This document shows, one piece after another, positions 16,372-25,596 of a stretch of DNA of 64,000 bases. The DNA comes from an uncultured Spartobacteria bacterium (lineage in GTDB: Bacteria > Verrucomicrobiota > Verrucomicrobiia > Chthoniobacterales > JAATET01). Position numbers and translations under genes: made by a program. Each line of letters opens with the position of its first letter. Position 1 is the stretch's first letter. The notes below the pieces were generated by a model. The model saw nothing but the letters and a program-made list of their open reading frames with translations, had not been told where the DNA came from and searched no databases. Location of the stretch: contig CALGTD010000202.1 of the NCBI GenBank assembly GCA_937901895.1, positions 29,416 to 93,415 of the forward strand, read 5' to 3'.

Positions 16372-17744
16372 CTCTCACAAAGAGCACGATTGCTCGTAGC
16401 AAAGGCTGCCAGGGTCCCTGCAATCCTCTGAACGTGATCAATCACGCACTCAGCATGCTCAAGATGAGTGACTGCGGGGATGCAAAGAAGGTCCTGATTC
16501 AAACCGAGGCGAGATTTTCCCCATGCGGTCACCAGATCGGAGTCTGGAAGCGAGGCGAGCGGCCACGACGCATATCCATCCGGAACCAATCCGCCGTAAC
16601 GGGAGAGGCGAAGACGCAACAGGCGATTAAAGTGTCCTGCGTGCTCGAGATAGACGGGATAGCCTCTATCGATGGACTTGCGAAGCTCGCGGAGTGAGTT
16701 GCGAATCGCAGCGACCTCATCGGACGGCTCGTAAACGACCGTTGATCCGGTGGCGCCGTTGATAACCATTCCAACAATGCGAACGGCTCGTGGATCGTGG
16801 CGGCCGGCACCACTTACATACGCCAGCTTCGTGTCTTCTTTGAGATTTGATGCCCAGCCCTTTCGACGGGACGGACCTTCTTCCAGAAGACCAGGGCGAG
16901 GGGACACCAACCAGAGCGCCACGTTTACGTCAGCCGGCAACATCGGAAGAGGTTCAAACTCCTGAACTGGCGAGAAACCTTCCGATTGCGCCCATTGCTC
17001 CGACACCGGAACACGCGATGCGAGGTTAGTATCCGGTGAAAGGTCGTCGGTCAGGAACGCATGTAGGGCAAGCGTATCGCGAAGGTTCCAGACGTTGTAA
17101 GCGACAAGAGTGGGACGAAGGTCTCTGTTTTCCCATTGGGCACCAAAATCAGCGCCGAATGATTCGAACGGTCGGCTCCAAATGTCAGCAAGATCCGTAA
17201 GCGAAATACCGGTCTGAACAAACCGCTTCACTTCGAAGACACGAAGCGTGTCGATGAAACGCTGCGGTCGCCATTCGGTTGCCGCTACCTTCATCCAATG
17301 AGGCACAGCAACCTCAAGGAGTTCGGCTCGCCGGAGAATGAAGGGCAGGTCGAACCCAAGGCCGTTGTGAGCGACGACTTCTCCCCCCTGCGTGAAGCAC
17401 TCGTCAAGGGCGCCGATCAGCTCGGACAAGATGGTAGCCTCGTTCACACGTTCGTCATTTACACCGTGAATGACCGTCCTCCACGAGCCAGCGCCATCAT
17501 GAGTCAGAAGTCCGCCCAAAATGACACGGCCCACGAGAGGATGCAGGCCCTCCATGCCTACCTCGACCCCGTAGGGGTTACGTCCCTCGAAAGCCTTCAA
17601 GCGGCCGGTTTCGATATCGAATACCGCAAGCCGGCGGTGACTCATGGCCGATTTGATTGCGCGCTCGAACAAGACAGCATCCTCGCCCGACTCAGCGGAC
17701 GGTTGACCAGGAAGGAATCGGACTTCGGCGGTGGCGGAGGTCAT
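16368..17744 (-). CDS. DEDD-family 3'-5' exonuclease with C-terminal extension
   Basis: 458 residues from the ATG at 17744, chosen because it follows the upstream stop by one base (TGATATG); the frame is open much further up but through another gene. Motif I is LAVFDIETG (about residues 38-46). Motif II VVAHNGLGFDLPFI carries the second Asp. The third region is LRDTLALHAFL. This is the RNase H-like DnaQ/PolB exonuclease fold used for proofreading or processing. The C-terminal 190 residues have no recognised domain and contain many Arg and Trp. It is the second exonuclease of this type in the window, and is close to the helicase and polymerase genes. Confidence 0.75.
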   Translation of the reverse strand: MTSATAEVRFLPGQPSAESGEDAVLFERAIKSAMSHRRLAVFDIETGRLKAFEGRNPYGVEVGMEGLHPLVGRVILGGLLTHDGAGSWRTVIHGVNDERVNEATILSELIGALDECFTQGGEVVAHNGLGFDLPFILRRAELLEVAVPHWMKVAATEWRPQRFIDTLRVFEVKRFVQTGISLTDLADIWSRPFESFGADFGAQWENRDLRPTLVAYNVWNLRDTLALHAFLTDDLSPDTNLASRVPVSEQWAQSEGFSPVQEFEPLPMLPADVNVALWLVSPRPGLLEEGPSRRKGWASNLKEDTKLAYVSGAGRHDPRAVRIVGMVINGATGSTVVYEPSDEVAAIRNSLRELRKSIDRGYPVYLEHAGHFNRLLRLRLSRYGGLVPDGYASWPLASLPDSDLVTAWGKSRLGLNQDLLCIPAVTHLEHAECVIDHVQRIAGTLAAFATSNRALCES

Positions 17745-17745
17745 A

Positions 17746-18018
17746 TCAAGACGTGGTTGAGGAGAGATCGCGGGCAAGTTCCGCAAGAACGTCCTGAGAT
17801 ACGCGCAGTTGTTTCGCGAGCGAGAGAAGCCGCGCCGGATGCTCGGCGTGAAAGAGGCGACACGTTGCCAGGCTCGCCGGCGGCGACCGGCGCGCACCCC
17901 TTTTTCTTGGGGGGCCAATCGTCGGCTCATGGCCGGCATTCGGGCTCAACTTGGGGTCCGCTGAAGCAGCCGGTTCAGGACAGTCCAACACTGCCGGAGA
18001 GGTATCGATGTCATACAT
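17746..18018 (-). CDS. Small basic hypothetical protein, 90 aa
   Basis: The ATG at 18018 is the first start downstream of a strong terminator (18067-18106). Longer versions would have to begin inside the terminator stem and are rejected. The middle is proline/arginine-rich (PPRKRGARRS), and the C-terminus looks like a helix-turn-helix fragment (LLSLAKQLRVSQDVLAELAR). The stop is one base from the exonuclease start, so the two are coupled. A 7-bp hairpin (18020-18039) overlaps the region just upstream of the ATG. No family is recognised. Confidence 0.45.
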   Translation of the reverse strand: MYDIDTSPAVLDCPEPAASADPKLSPNAGHEPTIGPPRKRGARRSPPASLATCRLFHAEHPARLLSLAKQLRVSQDVLAELARDLSSTTS

Positions 18019-18066
18019 GGCGTCTGGGTATTCAGACGCGAGATACCGGCGGCCACGTGCGACCGG

Positions 18067-18106
18067 AAAAAAGAGGGCCGGGCCGACCATCGTGTCGGCC
18101 CGGCTC
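18067..18106 (-). terminator. Rho-independent terminator
   Basis: Perfect 11-bp stem (18077-18087 with 18094-18104), six-base loop, followed on the minus strand by six T (18067-18072). It ends the transcript of the gene at 18111-18488. Confidence 0.93.
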
Positions 18107-18110
18107 CTGT

Positions 18111-18488
18111 TCAATCCTGCGAGGCGGTGTTCTCGGGAGAGGGCGACTTGAAGCTCTCCGGGATAAACGAATCGATCGGAAGAGCTCTCAGTTCCTCTTG
18201 TGCGCAGAGAAGGACGTTCTCATCGGAACGGTCTCCCATGCGCGAAACAATCGCTTCGAATTCGGCCTGGCGAGCTTTTGTCGTCTCCTCCAGTAGATCC
18301 TGCATCGTGCCCTCCCGCTGTGCGCGCATGAGTAGCGCTGGCCTCGAGGCGGCCAGGAGCTCAAGCGTGACCGTTACATCTGCGTTGAGCCAATCAGGCA
18401 TCGTTCCCTTCGGGCCGAGGAAGGTCGCTATTTCTCGCATCGACACATTATTGGCAGTGTCGGTTGGAACGGCAAGAGGTGTAGTCAT
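18111..18488 (-). CDS. Hypothetical protein, 125 aa
   Basis: Starts at the ATG at 18488, preceded by a purine-rich AAGAGGAAC that can serve as ribosome-binding site; an extension to 18620 has no such site. The protein appears soluble and helical with an acidic, serine/proline-rich C-terminus (PESFKSPSPENTASQD). A terminator lies directly after the stop. No family is recognised. It lies between nuclease and helicase genes, in the same direction, so it may be an accessory factor of that module. Confidence 0.6.
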   Translation of the reverse strand: MTTPLAVPTDTANNVSMREIATFLGPKGTMPDWLNADVTVTLELLAASRPALLMRAQREGTMQDLLEETTKARQAEFEAIVSRMGDRSDENVLLCAQEELRALPIDSFIPESFKSPSPENTASQD

Positions 18489-18552
18489 GTTCCTCTTACT
18501 GCCGCCAATATGGAGGATTCTCAAAAAAATGCGCGGGGCCCAAATATCGGGG

Positions 18553-18972
18553 TCATTTGTCCGTTCGCTGAAAGCGAATGAAGACGCCGCGGGCGTTGGG
18601 TCTCGGATAGTGTCCCCCAAGAACCTCGGCCATGATGTTCAGATAATCCTCCTTCGAAGTGTCCACAACGGTCTTCCAATATCGCTCGGACATCACTTTG
18701 AAGGTTATGTTCCGGCGTTCCAGGCAGAGGAAGGTTGCCTCGAGCTCGTAACCGTTACAGTGGGCTTTGAAGTGTTCTCCCTTGCGAGGGTAGAAGTTGC
18801 GATCGACCAACCGAAAAGTCCCTGTCGTCCGGCCATCCATCACGGATGCCGCAAGCTGAGGTGCAAATGGGATGAACTTCCCTTTGGGGAGGCTTCCGTC
18901 CTGACCGAAACTGCGAAAGGGCCCGCTGGGGGTCGGAAATCTCGCTTTGGCCCGCGCTTGTCCTGTCGACAT
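18553..18972 (-). CDS. Small protein, possibly ASCH/PUA-like fold (weak)
   Basis: 139 residues from the ATG at 18972. The core pattern TTGTFRLVDRNFYPRKGEHF followed by ELEATFLCLERRNITFKV recalls ASCH-type domains, small RNA- or nucleotide-binding beta barrels, but the match is faint and I would not rely on it. An alternative start inside (VMDGRTTG region) is possible. The gene stands alone between the helicase gene (58 bases upstream) and the gene at 18488. It has normal codon use for the window. Confidence 0.5.
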   Translation of the reverse strand: MSTGQARAKARFPTPSGPFRSFGQDGSLPKGKFIPFAPQLAASVMDGRTTGTFRLVDRNFYPRKGEHFKAHCNGYELEATFLCLERRNITFKVMSERYWKTVVDTSKEDYLNIMAEVLGGHYPRPNARGVFIRFQRTDK

Positions 18973-19031
18973 GCGCGGAGATATGAAACCGGGCGCCGCT
19001 TTGTCTCCTCACGAAGGCATCGCCTCAAGAA

Positions 19032-21386
19032 TCAAGCGGTCAACAATACGCGCTGTGTTAGCGGGGGGAGATAGCCGGCGAGGGGCGCGGTAACATCCTC
19101 GGGCTCCCGAGGCAGATAGATCAGTGCATTATCGAAGCTCACAAAGCCCTCGCACTCGAATCGCGTAAGCGCACGGAGATTGACTTCAGGGAAGTCATGA
19201 TGACTGCCGGTGCGGAGTGACGGGCCGTAGAATGTGATCGTCACGTCCTTGCTCATCCGTGCCTTCAACAGAGCTTTCGCGCAGGATTTGACGTAGGCCT
19301 CGTCGAGCAGGGTGCTTGCGACGTCAATGCGTTGCCGTGCGCGTGATGCGTCCGCCTTTAACTGATCGTAAAAGCTCGTCTCGGGGACGGACTGCGGCGT
19401 GAGGGAAAATGTTGTGGAAACAATAGGTGCGTGTGGGGCCCCTGATGCAGCGCAGATGATCGACCCACGTTCAGCTCCCATTTGAAGGAGGCGGCGGATA
19501 AATGCCCGCGGAGAAAACGTCTTCCGGATGTAGTCGCAGTTGATGACGAAAATCAGTTTGGCCTGGGCGCGAGTGATCCCGACGTTGTGGAGGTAAATCG
19601 CCTCCTTGTTTCGTGTTTCGTCGGTGAGGAAATGCATCCCTTTTCCCTCGTGATAGAACCTGTCCGCGCCGGGACCTTCTACACTGTCGTAGATCAAGAC
19701 CGGGAACTCGCTGCCTTGAAAGCCGTGGATCGTGCTGGCGGTAACCTGTTGAAGGCTGTGATCCTTTACCCAGCGTCGATAGGCAGAGGCCTGTTCGACG
19801 TATGGGGAAGTGATGCCAATCCGAGCGCCCATACCTGAGCGGATCCATTGCATGACCAGGTCGCATACCACGGCCATGTGAGCGCGATTGAAATGTTTAC
19901 TCGGCCTATCCACTGCAAGGCGGCTTGTATCGAGAATGACGACGCTTCGACCGGGAAGCGGGGTGGCGCCGAGGGCGACTTGTTCCTGTGGATCAAGCGG
20001 CCGTGGGGGATCCGGACAACGGTAGTCGCGGTAAAGGCCTGTCGTGTTGACGTAATCGAGGATTTCCGGAACGAAGCGATATTGAGTCGAGAGGATGACA
20101 ACTCGAGGATCTGGGGCGTCCCCCGGATTAAGGCGAAGGCCGGCGAAGTCAAAGACGTTGGATTTCCAATAGCGAAGAACCTTGCCGCCGAAGTCTCGTG
20201 CCTTTCCGGTGAAGATGGGTTGGGCCTGTTTCGGATCACCGCAAAGCACCACCTTACTCTTCGCGAGGCAAGAGATCGCGTAGGCAACCGGCGGAGGAAC
20301 CATGCCGGCTTCATCGATGCAGACTGTATCGTATAGGGTCGGCTCGCTGATGAACAACCGGTGGAATGTCGCCAGTCCTACCCGTGGATTGTAAAGCGCC
20401 ATGGAACCCGATTTCGCCTTTACGACTTGCTCCGAAATCGGGCGGTAATGGGCGATCCGAGGAGAGCGCCCAAATCGGATTACGCTCAATGCGTTGATCG
20501 CGTTGCTGACATATTTGTCCTGCTCGTTCTTGTGGAGTTTGCAGAGCTTTTCAGCAACGGCGTCGATTGCGTCGTTGGACGCGGCCGCAACCGCAACCGT
20601 TCTGCCGGCAGCAAGGTTAAGACTCGTCATTTTGGTCAAGACAGAGCTCTTGCCGGTGCCAGGGGGTCCCCAAAGAAACGTGAGGGTATTCGTGAGGTGG
20701 AACGAACAGGCATAGGACTGCTCCTGAGAAAGGGGAGGGAACATCCGTTCCTGAGGCATCACGACGTCCCCTTCACGGAAGGCAAGCAACCGCTGCGCAA
20801 CGTGAATGCCGAAAGAATTGGGGTTCCTTTTCAGTAGCAAAAGAAACGCGATGAAGGCTTGGTGGCCATTGTTGGGCTCGATAATCAGCGTTCCACGAGT
20901 TCCGCTCAGACCCACCTGCCGATCTTCGATCGCAATCTGATAGTAACCGTCGTCCTCTGTCGGAAGTAGGGTTGTGCCCAATTTGACCCAACCCGACTCG
21001 GGCTTTTGCGGCAGACCCGCCGAAAGATCCGGAGGTGTGTCGCCGGGGACGAAGAATGCGTCACGAATGCCAAGATCGATCGCGAGGTTGAGCATCCGTG
21101 ATTGTGGAAGGCGAAATCGGAGCGTGTTCTTCTCGCGAATTCTATCATTCCCGGTTCGTTGCTCGAGAATGTCGCCATGCTGGGCCGTAATCTGATGGAC
21201 GATCAGGTTCGAAACGCGATCGAGCGCTGCCAGCTTGCGAACGGTTTTCAGTGTCGACGTTATGAACGCATCGTGCCGCGCAATTAAGTCAGGGGGATGG
21301 TCGAAGACTGGTTTGAGGATGCCGTCATCCTCGGCGTAATCTTCCTCCCCCTCCTCGTAATCCTCTTCCTCGGTGATCGCTGCCAC
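19032..21386 (-). CDS. SF1B (Dna2/Upf1-like) helicase with C-terminal PLD-like remnant
   Basis: 784 residues, GTG start at 21386 two bases after the dnaE-like stop. Q-motif PPLSQEQSYA; Walker A WGPPGTGKSS at about residue 240; motif II CIDEAGMV; motif III GDPKQAQP; motif IV/V STQYR and TIHGFQGSEF; motif VI NVGITRAQ. All helicase motifs are intact, as in AAA_11/AAA_12 helicases. After residue 650, FYDQLKADASRARQRIDVAS and a later VTITFYGPS stretch resemble phospholipase D/restriction-type domains, but the HKD motif is not present. The N-terminus is strongly acidic. It likely unwinds DNA or RNA in the element's replication or repair module. Confidence 0.85.
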   Translation of the reverse strand: MAAITEEEDYEEGEEDYAEDDGILKPVFDHPPDLIARHDAFITSTLKTVRKLAALDRVSNLIVHQITAQHGDILEQRTGNDRIREKNTLRFRLPQSRMLNLAIDLGIRDAFFVPGDTPPDLSAGLPQKPESGWVKLGTTLLPTEDDGYYQIAIEDRQVGLSGTRGTLIIEPNNGHQAFIAFLLLLKRNPNSFGIHVAQRLLAFREGDVVMPQERMFPPLSQEQSYACSFHLTNTLTFLWGPPGTGKSSVLTKMTSLNLAAGRTVAVAAASNDAIDAVAEKLCKLHKNEQDKYVSNAINALSVIRFGRSPRIAHYRPISEQVVKAKSGSMALYNPRVGLATFHRLFISEPTLYDTVCIDEAGMVPPPVAYAISCLAKSKVVLCGDPKQAQPIFTGKARDFGGKVLRYWKSNVFDFAGLRLNPGDAPDPRVVILSTQYRFVPEILDYVNTTGLYRDYRCPDPPRPLDPQEQVALGATPLPGRSVVILDTSRLAVDRPSKHFNRAHMAVVCDLVMQWIRSGMGARIGITSPYVEQASAYRRWVKDHSLQQVTASTIHGFQGSEFPVLIYDSVEGPGADRFYHEGKGMHFLTDETRNKEAIYLHNVGITRAQAKLIFVINCDYIRKTFSPRAFIRRLLQMGAERGSIICAASGAPHAPIVSTTFSLTPQSVPETSFYDQLKADASRARQRIDVASTLLDEAYVKSCAKALLKARMSKDVTITFYGPSLRTGSHHDFPEVNLRALTRFECEGFVSFDNALIYLPREPEDVTAPLAGYLPPLTQRVLLTA

Positions 21387-21388
21387 GA

Positions 21389-24300
21389 CTATGCAGCCAG
21401 TTCGTGTTGCACCTGCGTCTCATGTCTTCGAACACCGCGCGAAGCCCTGTCCACGATTGCGGAGCAAGATTCGAGTTGCGCTGGTGGGCATGGCTGCGGC
21501 GTCGGTGTCGCGATGTTCCACCATCCACCGCCGTTGTCGCGTGACTTGTAGGACAGATGCAGCTCGATCGATTCGAACGGGGACAGAGAATTCAGAGCTT
21601 CGTAGAAGCGTTTCGCATCTGCTTCCTTGTGCGTGCGAGAACTGAAGAACCGGCCTGCATACATCAGCGAGTCGCCCATGTGCGATGTCAGTTCCGCCGA
21701 AACAGTCCAGCCACCATTGGCCTCACGAACGGGCTGCACTTTCTTCACAAAGCACGCCACGGGGACAATCTCATCATCTTTTGGCGGTTTCCGTAGCAGG
21801 TTGGACGGCAGTCTGCGCTTCGCACAGAAACCGGGGTGGAGATTGTGAGGCAGGAAGCCGAGACCTTCGTAAAAGACCTTTCGCGCTTCATTGTCATCGT
21901 TGCCTCGAAGAGCCGCCACTATCTCTTCTGTGCTCTGCGAAACCTTTTCTCCGCGCTGAAAGGCCTCGAGGTCGTCCGTCGAGACCGTAGGTAGGACGTC
22001 GAGACCAAGGACGATTTCGGAGCGGCCGGCAGTGCCGTGGGTTACCCCTGGTCGGAGGTCGCCGCCAACAACTGAATAAGCGGTGACGGCGTCGCCGCGA
22101 CCCATCGTCACCCGATACCCGAGAGAGCTGAGTTCCCAGCAGAGAGAGCCGAGGTTCTGCCGGAATGCCTTGTTAGTGATGGGCCCGGAGGGCAAGCGGT
22201 AATGCCGGATGTAGCCGAGCATGTATTCGGCGGGGTAATCCCGCTTGGCGACAGCGAGGTTTGCTGCGGCCGCCGCGTAACTCAGCGCGTGCCCTCTAGG
22301 AAAGAGGTATCCGCCACCGGAGCTGAGAACGTGGAGTGCCTTTTCGGCGACGTCCTTCTCGATCTGGTATCGCTCCATAAGGCCAGACAGCATCATCCCT
22401 GAACTTTGCTCGGAGAGTCCCGCGCCCGATTTGATTTCCGTTCGCATGATGTCGGCTTCCGCCTTGGTGACACCACCAACGATGCTGAAAGCTTCGATCA
22501 GTTGTTCATCGTAGAGGATGACGTGACGGGTATCGCGTGTAACCGAGAGAATATCGTCGATGAGCCTGGGCGGTGCGTCCGCGAGCTGTTCACGAAGCAA
22601 ACCCTCTCCGCTTCCGGAGACATACCGATCGACGACGTCCGGTTTTCCGGTGAGTCGGATGAGTCCATTTACGTCGACAAGCTCCTCGAAAGTGCGAGGT
22701 GCGGCTTTCGCGAGAAGGGCGCCGTTGTTGTGGTAGTGTGGTAACGTGGCAACGCGGCCTTCGTGGAAGATGGTGCGCAAGTGTTCGGGTTGGATATCCG
22801 GAATCGTAGGAACGAAGGGCGCCCGATCTTGCGCGTTGATCGACTGATTGACGCAAATGGCGAGGTCGATGTCTTTGCAGGGAATCGCATCGGTCTTCAT
22901 CACCCCATGCTCGATTGCGGTCTTGTAAGGAACGGCGGCCATGAGTGCCGTGCGTCCGCTCGGTGCGATAACAGGCAGCATTGGAACATGGGCTAAAGGC
23001 CCGCCGAGCGAGTAGCCGATACCAACGTGGAAATCAGACCGCCGCGGCCTGCCGTCGAAAAGTTCGAGCATCCGAAGCGCATCCTTCATCTTGAAGTCCT
23101 CGCGGGGGCGAAGGGACGTAAAGGTTTCGTCGAACTTTGGGAACTCCTGCCGAAGCTGGTTAAGCGTCTTGCTTCGCAAATGGTCGCGCCGGCATCCGAG
23201 AGCCTTCGCTAGTTCCATCAAAACGAAATCAGGGCGACGGGGATCTGCAATGCGAAGAACCGGGTCGAGGCCTTCGACGAAGAGAGCCGGTATGAACTGA
23301 CGGAGTAAGACCGCGCCTGGAATAGCATCGAGAATCGCATCACGTGCTTCGGCAGCCTTGCTCGCCTGGATGTCGAGGTCGATATCGGGCTCCTTGACTC
23401 GAGCGGGATTGATGAATCGCTCGAAAGGCAGGCGCTCGTAGACGGGATTGATCGACGAAATTGAAGAAAGGAAGGTTACCAGGCTGTTGACTGCGCTTCC
23501 GCGCGCACGGTGATGAATGCCGGCAGATTCCAGCGCCTGAGCGCAATCAACAGCCATCAGAATGCTCGGCGCGAAGCCGCTCTTGGCGACGGCGCTCAGC
23601 TCATTCTTCAACCGCGCCTCATATACCTCCCGCCGTGGCCCGTCGAAAGCAGCGCGTTCGTGTTGTTCAACGTGCGCGATGAAGCGGGAGAACTGTTCAT
23701 TGCAAATTTCCTCGAGCTTTTGCTGGCACTGCTCGGGGGTCAGATCGCGATATGTGCCCTGACGTGGCCGAGATTTTGTTGTCTCCAACGCGTAGCGATC
23801 GAGAAGGTTGAACTGTGAGCGATCAAAGAGAGGATTGTCGCCGGCAAGTTGGGCGACCGTGCGAATGCTCGCGGAAGTCTCGAGCGTTTCGTCGGCAGAC
23901 CTCCCGAATACAAGTGCCCGGCATTGGCGGTATTGCTCCTGCTCGCCCTCACGGTAAATGAGAGGCGAATACGGCAGGATGCGAAGGGCCTTGTTGGCCG
24001 CTTTCACCCGCGAAAGGATTTGCGTCGATTGCGGATCGAGGTCGTCGGGGGAGATGGCGATGGCAACCTTCCCTTTGTTCTCAGCGACCGTCTTCAGGAA
24101 ATCCACCAAGCCCGCTTCGTCATGTGCCCAAAGAAGCTGTTGAACGTGGCTGTCAGCGATTCCTGAAAACAGTGCAAGGTTTCCGTCGATGAGGTTGATG
24201 TCGACGCAAGGAAGGTTGAAGGTTTCGTCGCATGCGGGGATTGCTTGGGCGACAAGCTCCCACAGCGCATCCTCGGCATTGCGTCCAACTCCGAACACAA

Positions 24301-24529
24301 GCGCCGGCCTGCGCTCGTCCCGATAGTCGACAGCGAGCTCGATTCCCGGAACGACCTTCAACCCAAGCTCCGATGCCGCCTCAAAAAACTCAAAGTAGCC
24401 GGCGAGATCACCGCGATCGGCGAACGCAACCGTTGATGCGCCGGCATCTTTCGCGGCGCGCATGCTATCCCGCGGCGACAGAAAGCCGTCCGCGAGGCTA
24501 AACCAACTTCTTAATCCAAGAACGAGCAT
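21389..24529 (-). CDS. dnaE: DnaE-family DNA polymerase III alpha subunit with degenerate PHP domain
   Basis: 1046 residues, slightly short for the family (about 1160). The N-terminal PHP domain keeps its shape (FADRGDLAGYFEFFEAA, then VVPGIEL), but the first metal-binding HxH is replaced by LRSWFSLADG, so PHP chemistry is probably lost. The palm has GSAVNSLVTFL and PDIDLDI (about residues 379-385), the catalytic Asp pair of C-family polymerases. The thumb/fingers segment with FPRGHALSYA and an OB-fold-like C-terminus follow. It overlaps the upstream exonuclease gene by 19 bases, suggesting that proofreading is supplied in trans. It may be a mobile-element copy, or an ImuC/DnaE2-type polymerase acting with UmuC. 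Confidence 0.9.
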   Translation of the reverse strand: MLVLGLRSWFSLADGFLSPRDSMRAAKDAGASTVAFADRGDLAGYFEFFEAASELGLKVVPGIELAVDYRDERRPALVFGVGRNAEDALWELVAQAIPACDETFNLPCVDINLIDGNLALFSGIADSHVQQLLWAHDEAGLVDFLKTVAENKGKVAIAISPDDLDPQSTQILSRVKAANKALRILPYSPLIYREGEQEQYRQCRALVFGRSADETLETSASIRTVAQLAGDNPLFDRSQFNLLDRYALETTKSRPRQGTYRDLTPEQCQQKLEEICNEQFSRFIAHVEQHERAAFDGPRREVYEARLKNELSAVAKSGFAPSILMAVDCAQALESAGIHHRARGSAVNSLVTFLSSISSINPVYERLPFERFINPARVKEPDIDLDIQASKAAEARDAILDAIPGAVLLRQFIPALFVEGLDPVLRIADPRRPDFVLMELAKALGCRRDHLRSKTLNQLRQEFPKFDETFTSLRPREDFKMKDALRMLELFDGRPRRSDFHVGIGYSLGGPLAHVPMLPVIAPSGRTALMAAVPYKTAIEHGVMKTDAIPCKDIDLAICVNQSINAQDRAPFVPTIPDIQPEHLRTIFHEGRVATLPHYHNNGALLAKAAPRTFEELVDVNGLIRLTGKPDVVDRYVSGSGEGLLREQLADAPPRLIDDILSVTRDTRHVILYDEQLIEAFSIVGGVTKAEADIMRTEIKSGAGLSEQSSGMMLSGLMERYQIEKDVAEKALHVLSSGGGYLFPRGHALSYAAAAANLAVAKRDYPAEYMLGYIRHYRLPSGPITNKAFRQNLGSLCWELSSLGYRVTMGRGDAVTAYSVVGGDLRPGVTHGTAGRSEIVLGLDVLPTVSTDDLEAFQRGEKVSQSTEEIVAALRGNDDNEARKVFYEGLGFLPHNLHPGFCAKRRLPSNLLRKPPKDDEIVPVACFVKKVQPVREANGGWTVSAELTSHMGDSLMYAGRFFSSRTHKEADAKRFYEALNSLSPFESIELHLSYKSRDNGGGWWNIATPTPQPCPPAQLESCSAIVDRASRGVRRHETQVQHELAA

Positions 24530-25545
24530 TGCTGGGTTGCGTGTGGGGTGATGAGGGCGGGTTGAGGATGTGCCTCCGGCGTGGCCGCAACCTCGCCGAT
24601 TCGCTCAACACGCTGGGTTAAGATGTCGGCGAACCCATCGGAAAAGAGGAGGTCGATTGTGCCGACTTCGACCATGCTCTTCAGCAACTCCGTAAGGTAT
24701 TCGGATTGCGTGTTGAGCATTCTCTTGTTACCGGAGGCGATGGCAGCGCGGGCGCCGGCAAGTTTCGGAAAGACCTCCGCGAGGTCTGCGTGCCAGCCTG
24801 AAAGGGTGCATGGGCGATCGATCACTGTTCCCATGTTGTCCGGCAACAGGAAGAGCGAACTGGTATCGACCCGCTGCTTGCTGTTGGTGAAGTCAGCAAA
24901 AAAGCCGCCAAGAAATCCGATCTGGAGAGGGGTCAGGACATCGGAGATGCAGTATTGAATCGCAACCTCCCGTTCCTTTTTCGTTCCGGAAAGCATGTCG
25001 GCGACCTCAGCGCCGTAGTCGCCTGGCTTGCCGGGAAGAGAGAAGAGTTTTGCCGCGTGGTGAAGTTTCAACATGCGGCCTCCGCAACTGCACGCCTGAC
25101 CTAGATCGAGCGTTGGCATGTTCCGATCGCCCCACCGGGACTGGCATCGGAAGTAAGCGGGAACCTCGGCTCTCGTGTTTGCAGGACACGAAGCGAACGC
25201 GACACGAGCGCGGAGTTCGATGGCTGGCAGGTCAAGGCCTTGCCCATTCCACGTTACAAGGCAGACGTTTGGCTCAAGGATCGTGAAGAACTGTTTAAGA
25301 ACTGTTGCCTCGTCGCCTTCGAGAATGACGGTTCTCCCGGAGACGTCCATCATCTGAATGCAGACAATCTCAAGGCGATCGAGCATGACAGCGGCAGGCT
25401 GATCACCCTCGAGCGGTGGAAGGATATCCCTCAACTCGGGATTCTCGCGCGTCTCAATGTCGACAGATAAGATCCGCGGAGGCAGGGTGCGCTGCCGCCC
25501 GATGTAGTCGAGAAGGAGTGCGATGGGATGCGGATTGATTTCCAT
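24511..25545 (-). CDS. PolB-type 3'-5' exonuclease-like protein (DEDD)
   Basis: 344 residues, ATG at 25545. Motif I LSVDIETR (about 26-33), motif II LVTWNGQGLDLPAIELRA and motif III YCISDVLTPLQI give the DEDDy-like arrangement of stand-alone exonucleases related to the PolB exonuclease domain. A cluster CQSRWGDRNMPTLDLGQACS contains several Cys. The C-terminal 130 residues are helical. It directly precedes and overlaps the DnaE-like polymerase, so it is a good candidate for its proofreading partner. A promoter of the repeated TTGAC type lies just upstream of its start. Confidence 0.82.
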   Translation of the reverse strand: MEINPHPIALLLDYIGRQRTLPPRILSVDIETRENPELRDILPPLEGDQPAAVMLDRLEIVCIQMMDVSGRTVILEGDEATVLKQFFTILEPNVCLVTWNGQGLDLPAIELRARVAFASCPANTRAEVPAYFRCQSRWGDRNMPTLDLGQACSCGGRMLKLHHAAKLFSLPGKPGDYGAEVADMLSGTKKEREVAIQYCISDVLTPLQIGFLGGFFADFTNSKQRVDTSSLFLLPDNMGTVIDRPCTLSGWHADLAEVFPKLAGARAAIASGNKRMLNTQSEYLTELLKSMVEVGTIDLLFSDGFADILTQRVERIGEVAATPEAHPQPALITPHATQQCSFLD

Positions 25546-25554
25546 CTCACGAGA

Positions 25555-25583
25555 TACGTGCGCCGTTAGAAATAGAGCGTCAA
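25555..25583 (-). promoter_or_regulatory. Promoter of exonuclease-polymerase-helicase operon
   Basis: Minus strand TTGACG (25578-25583), 17-base spacer containing CTAACGGCG, then CACGTA (25555-25560). The -10 position is nine bases from the ATG at 25545, so the leader is at most a few bases. The spacer motif TAACGGCGCAC recurs upstream of the gene at 34311. Confidence 0.45.
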
Positions 25584-25596
25584 CCGACTCGGATCC

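Noticed and set aside
17745..17939. 65-residue N-terminal extension of the exonuclease
   Set aside because: Highly basic and overlapping the 17746-18018 gene; the ATG at 17744 directly follows that gene's stop.
17298..18296. Long plus-strand frame opposite the exonuclease
   Set aside because: Antisense shadow of a well-supported gene, crossing a strong terminator; no homology or signals.
18127..19074. Plus-strand frame opposite the 18111 and 18553 genes
   Set aside because: Antisense shadow with no start signals or recognisable domain.
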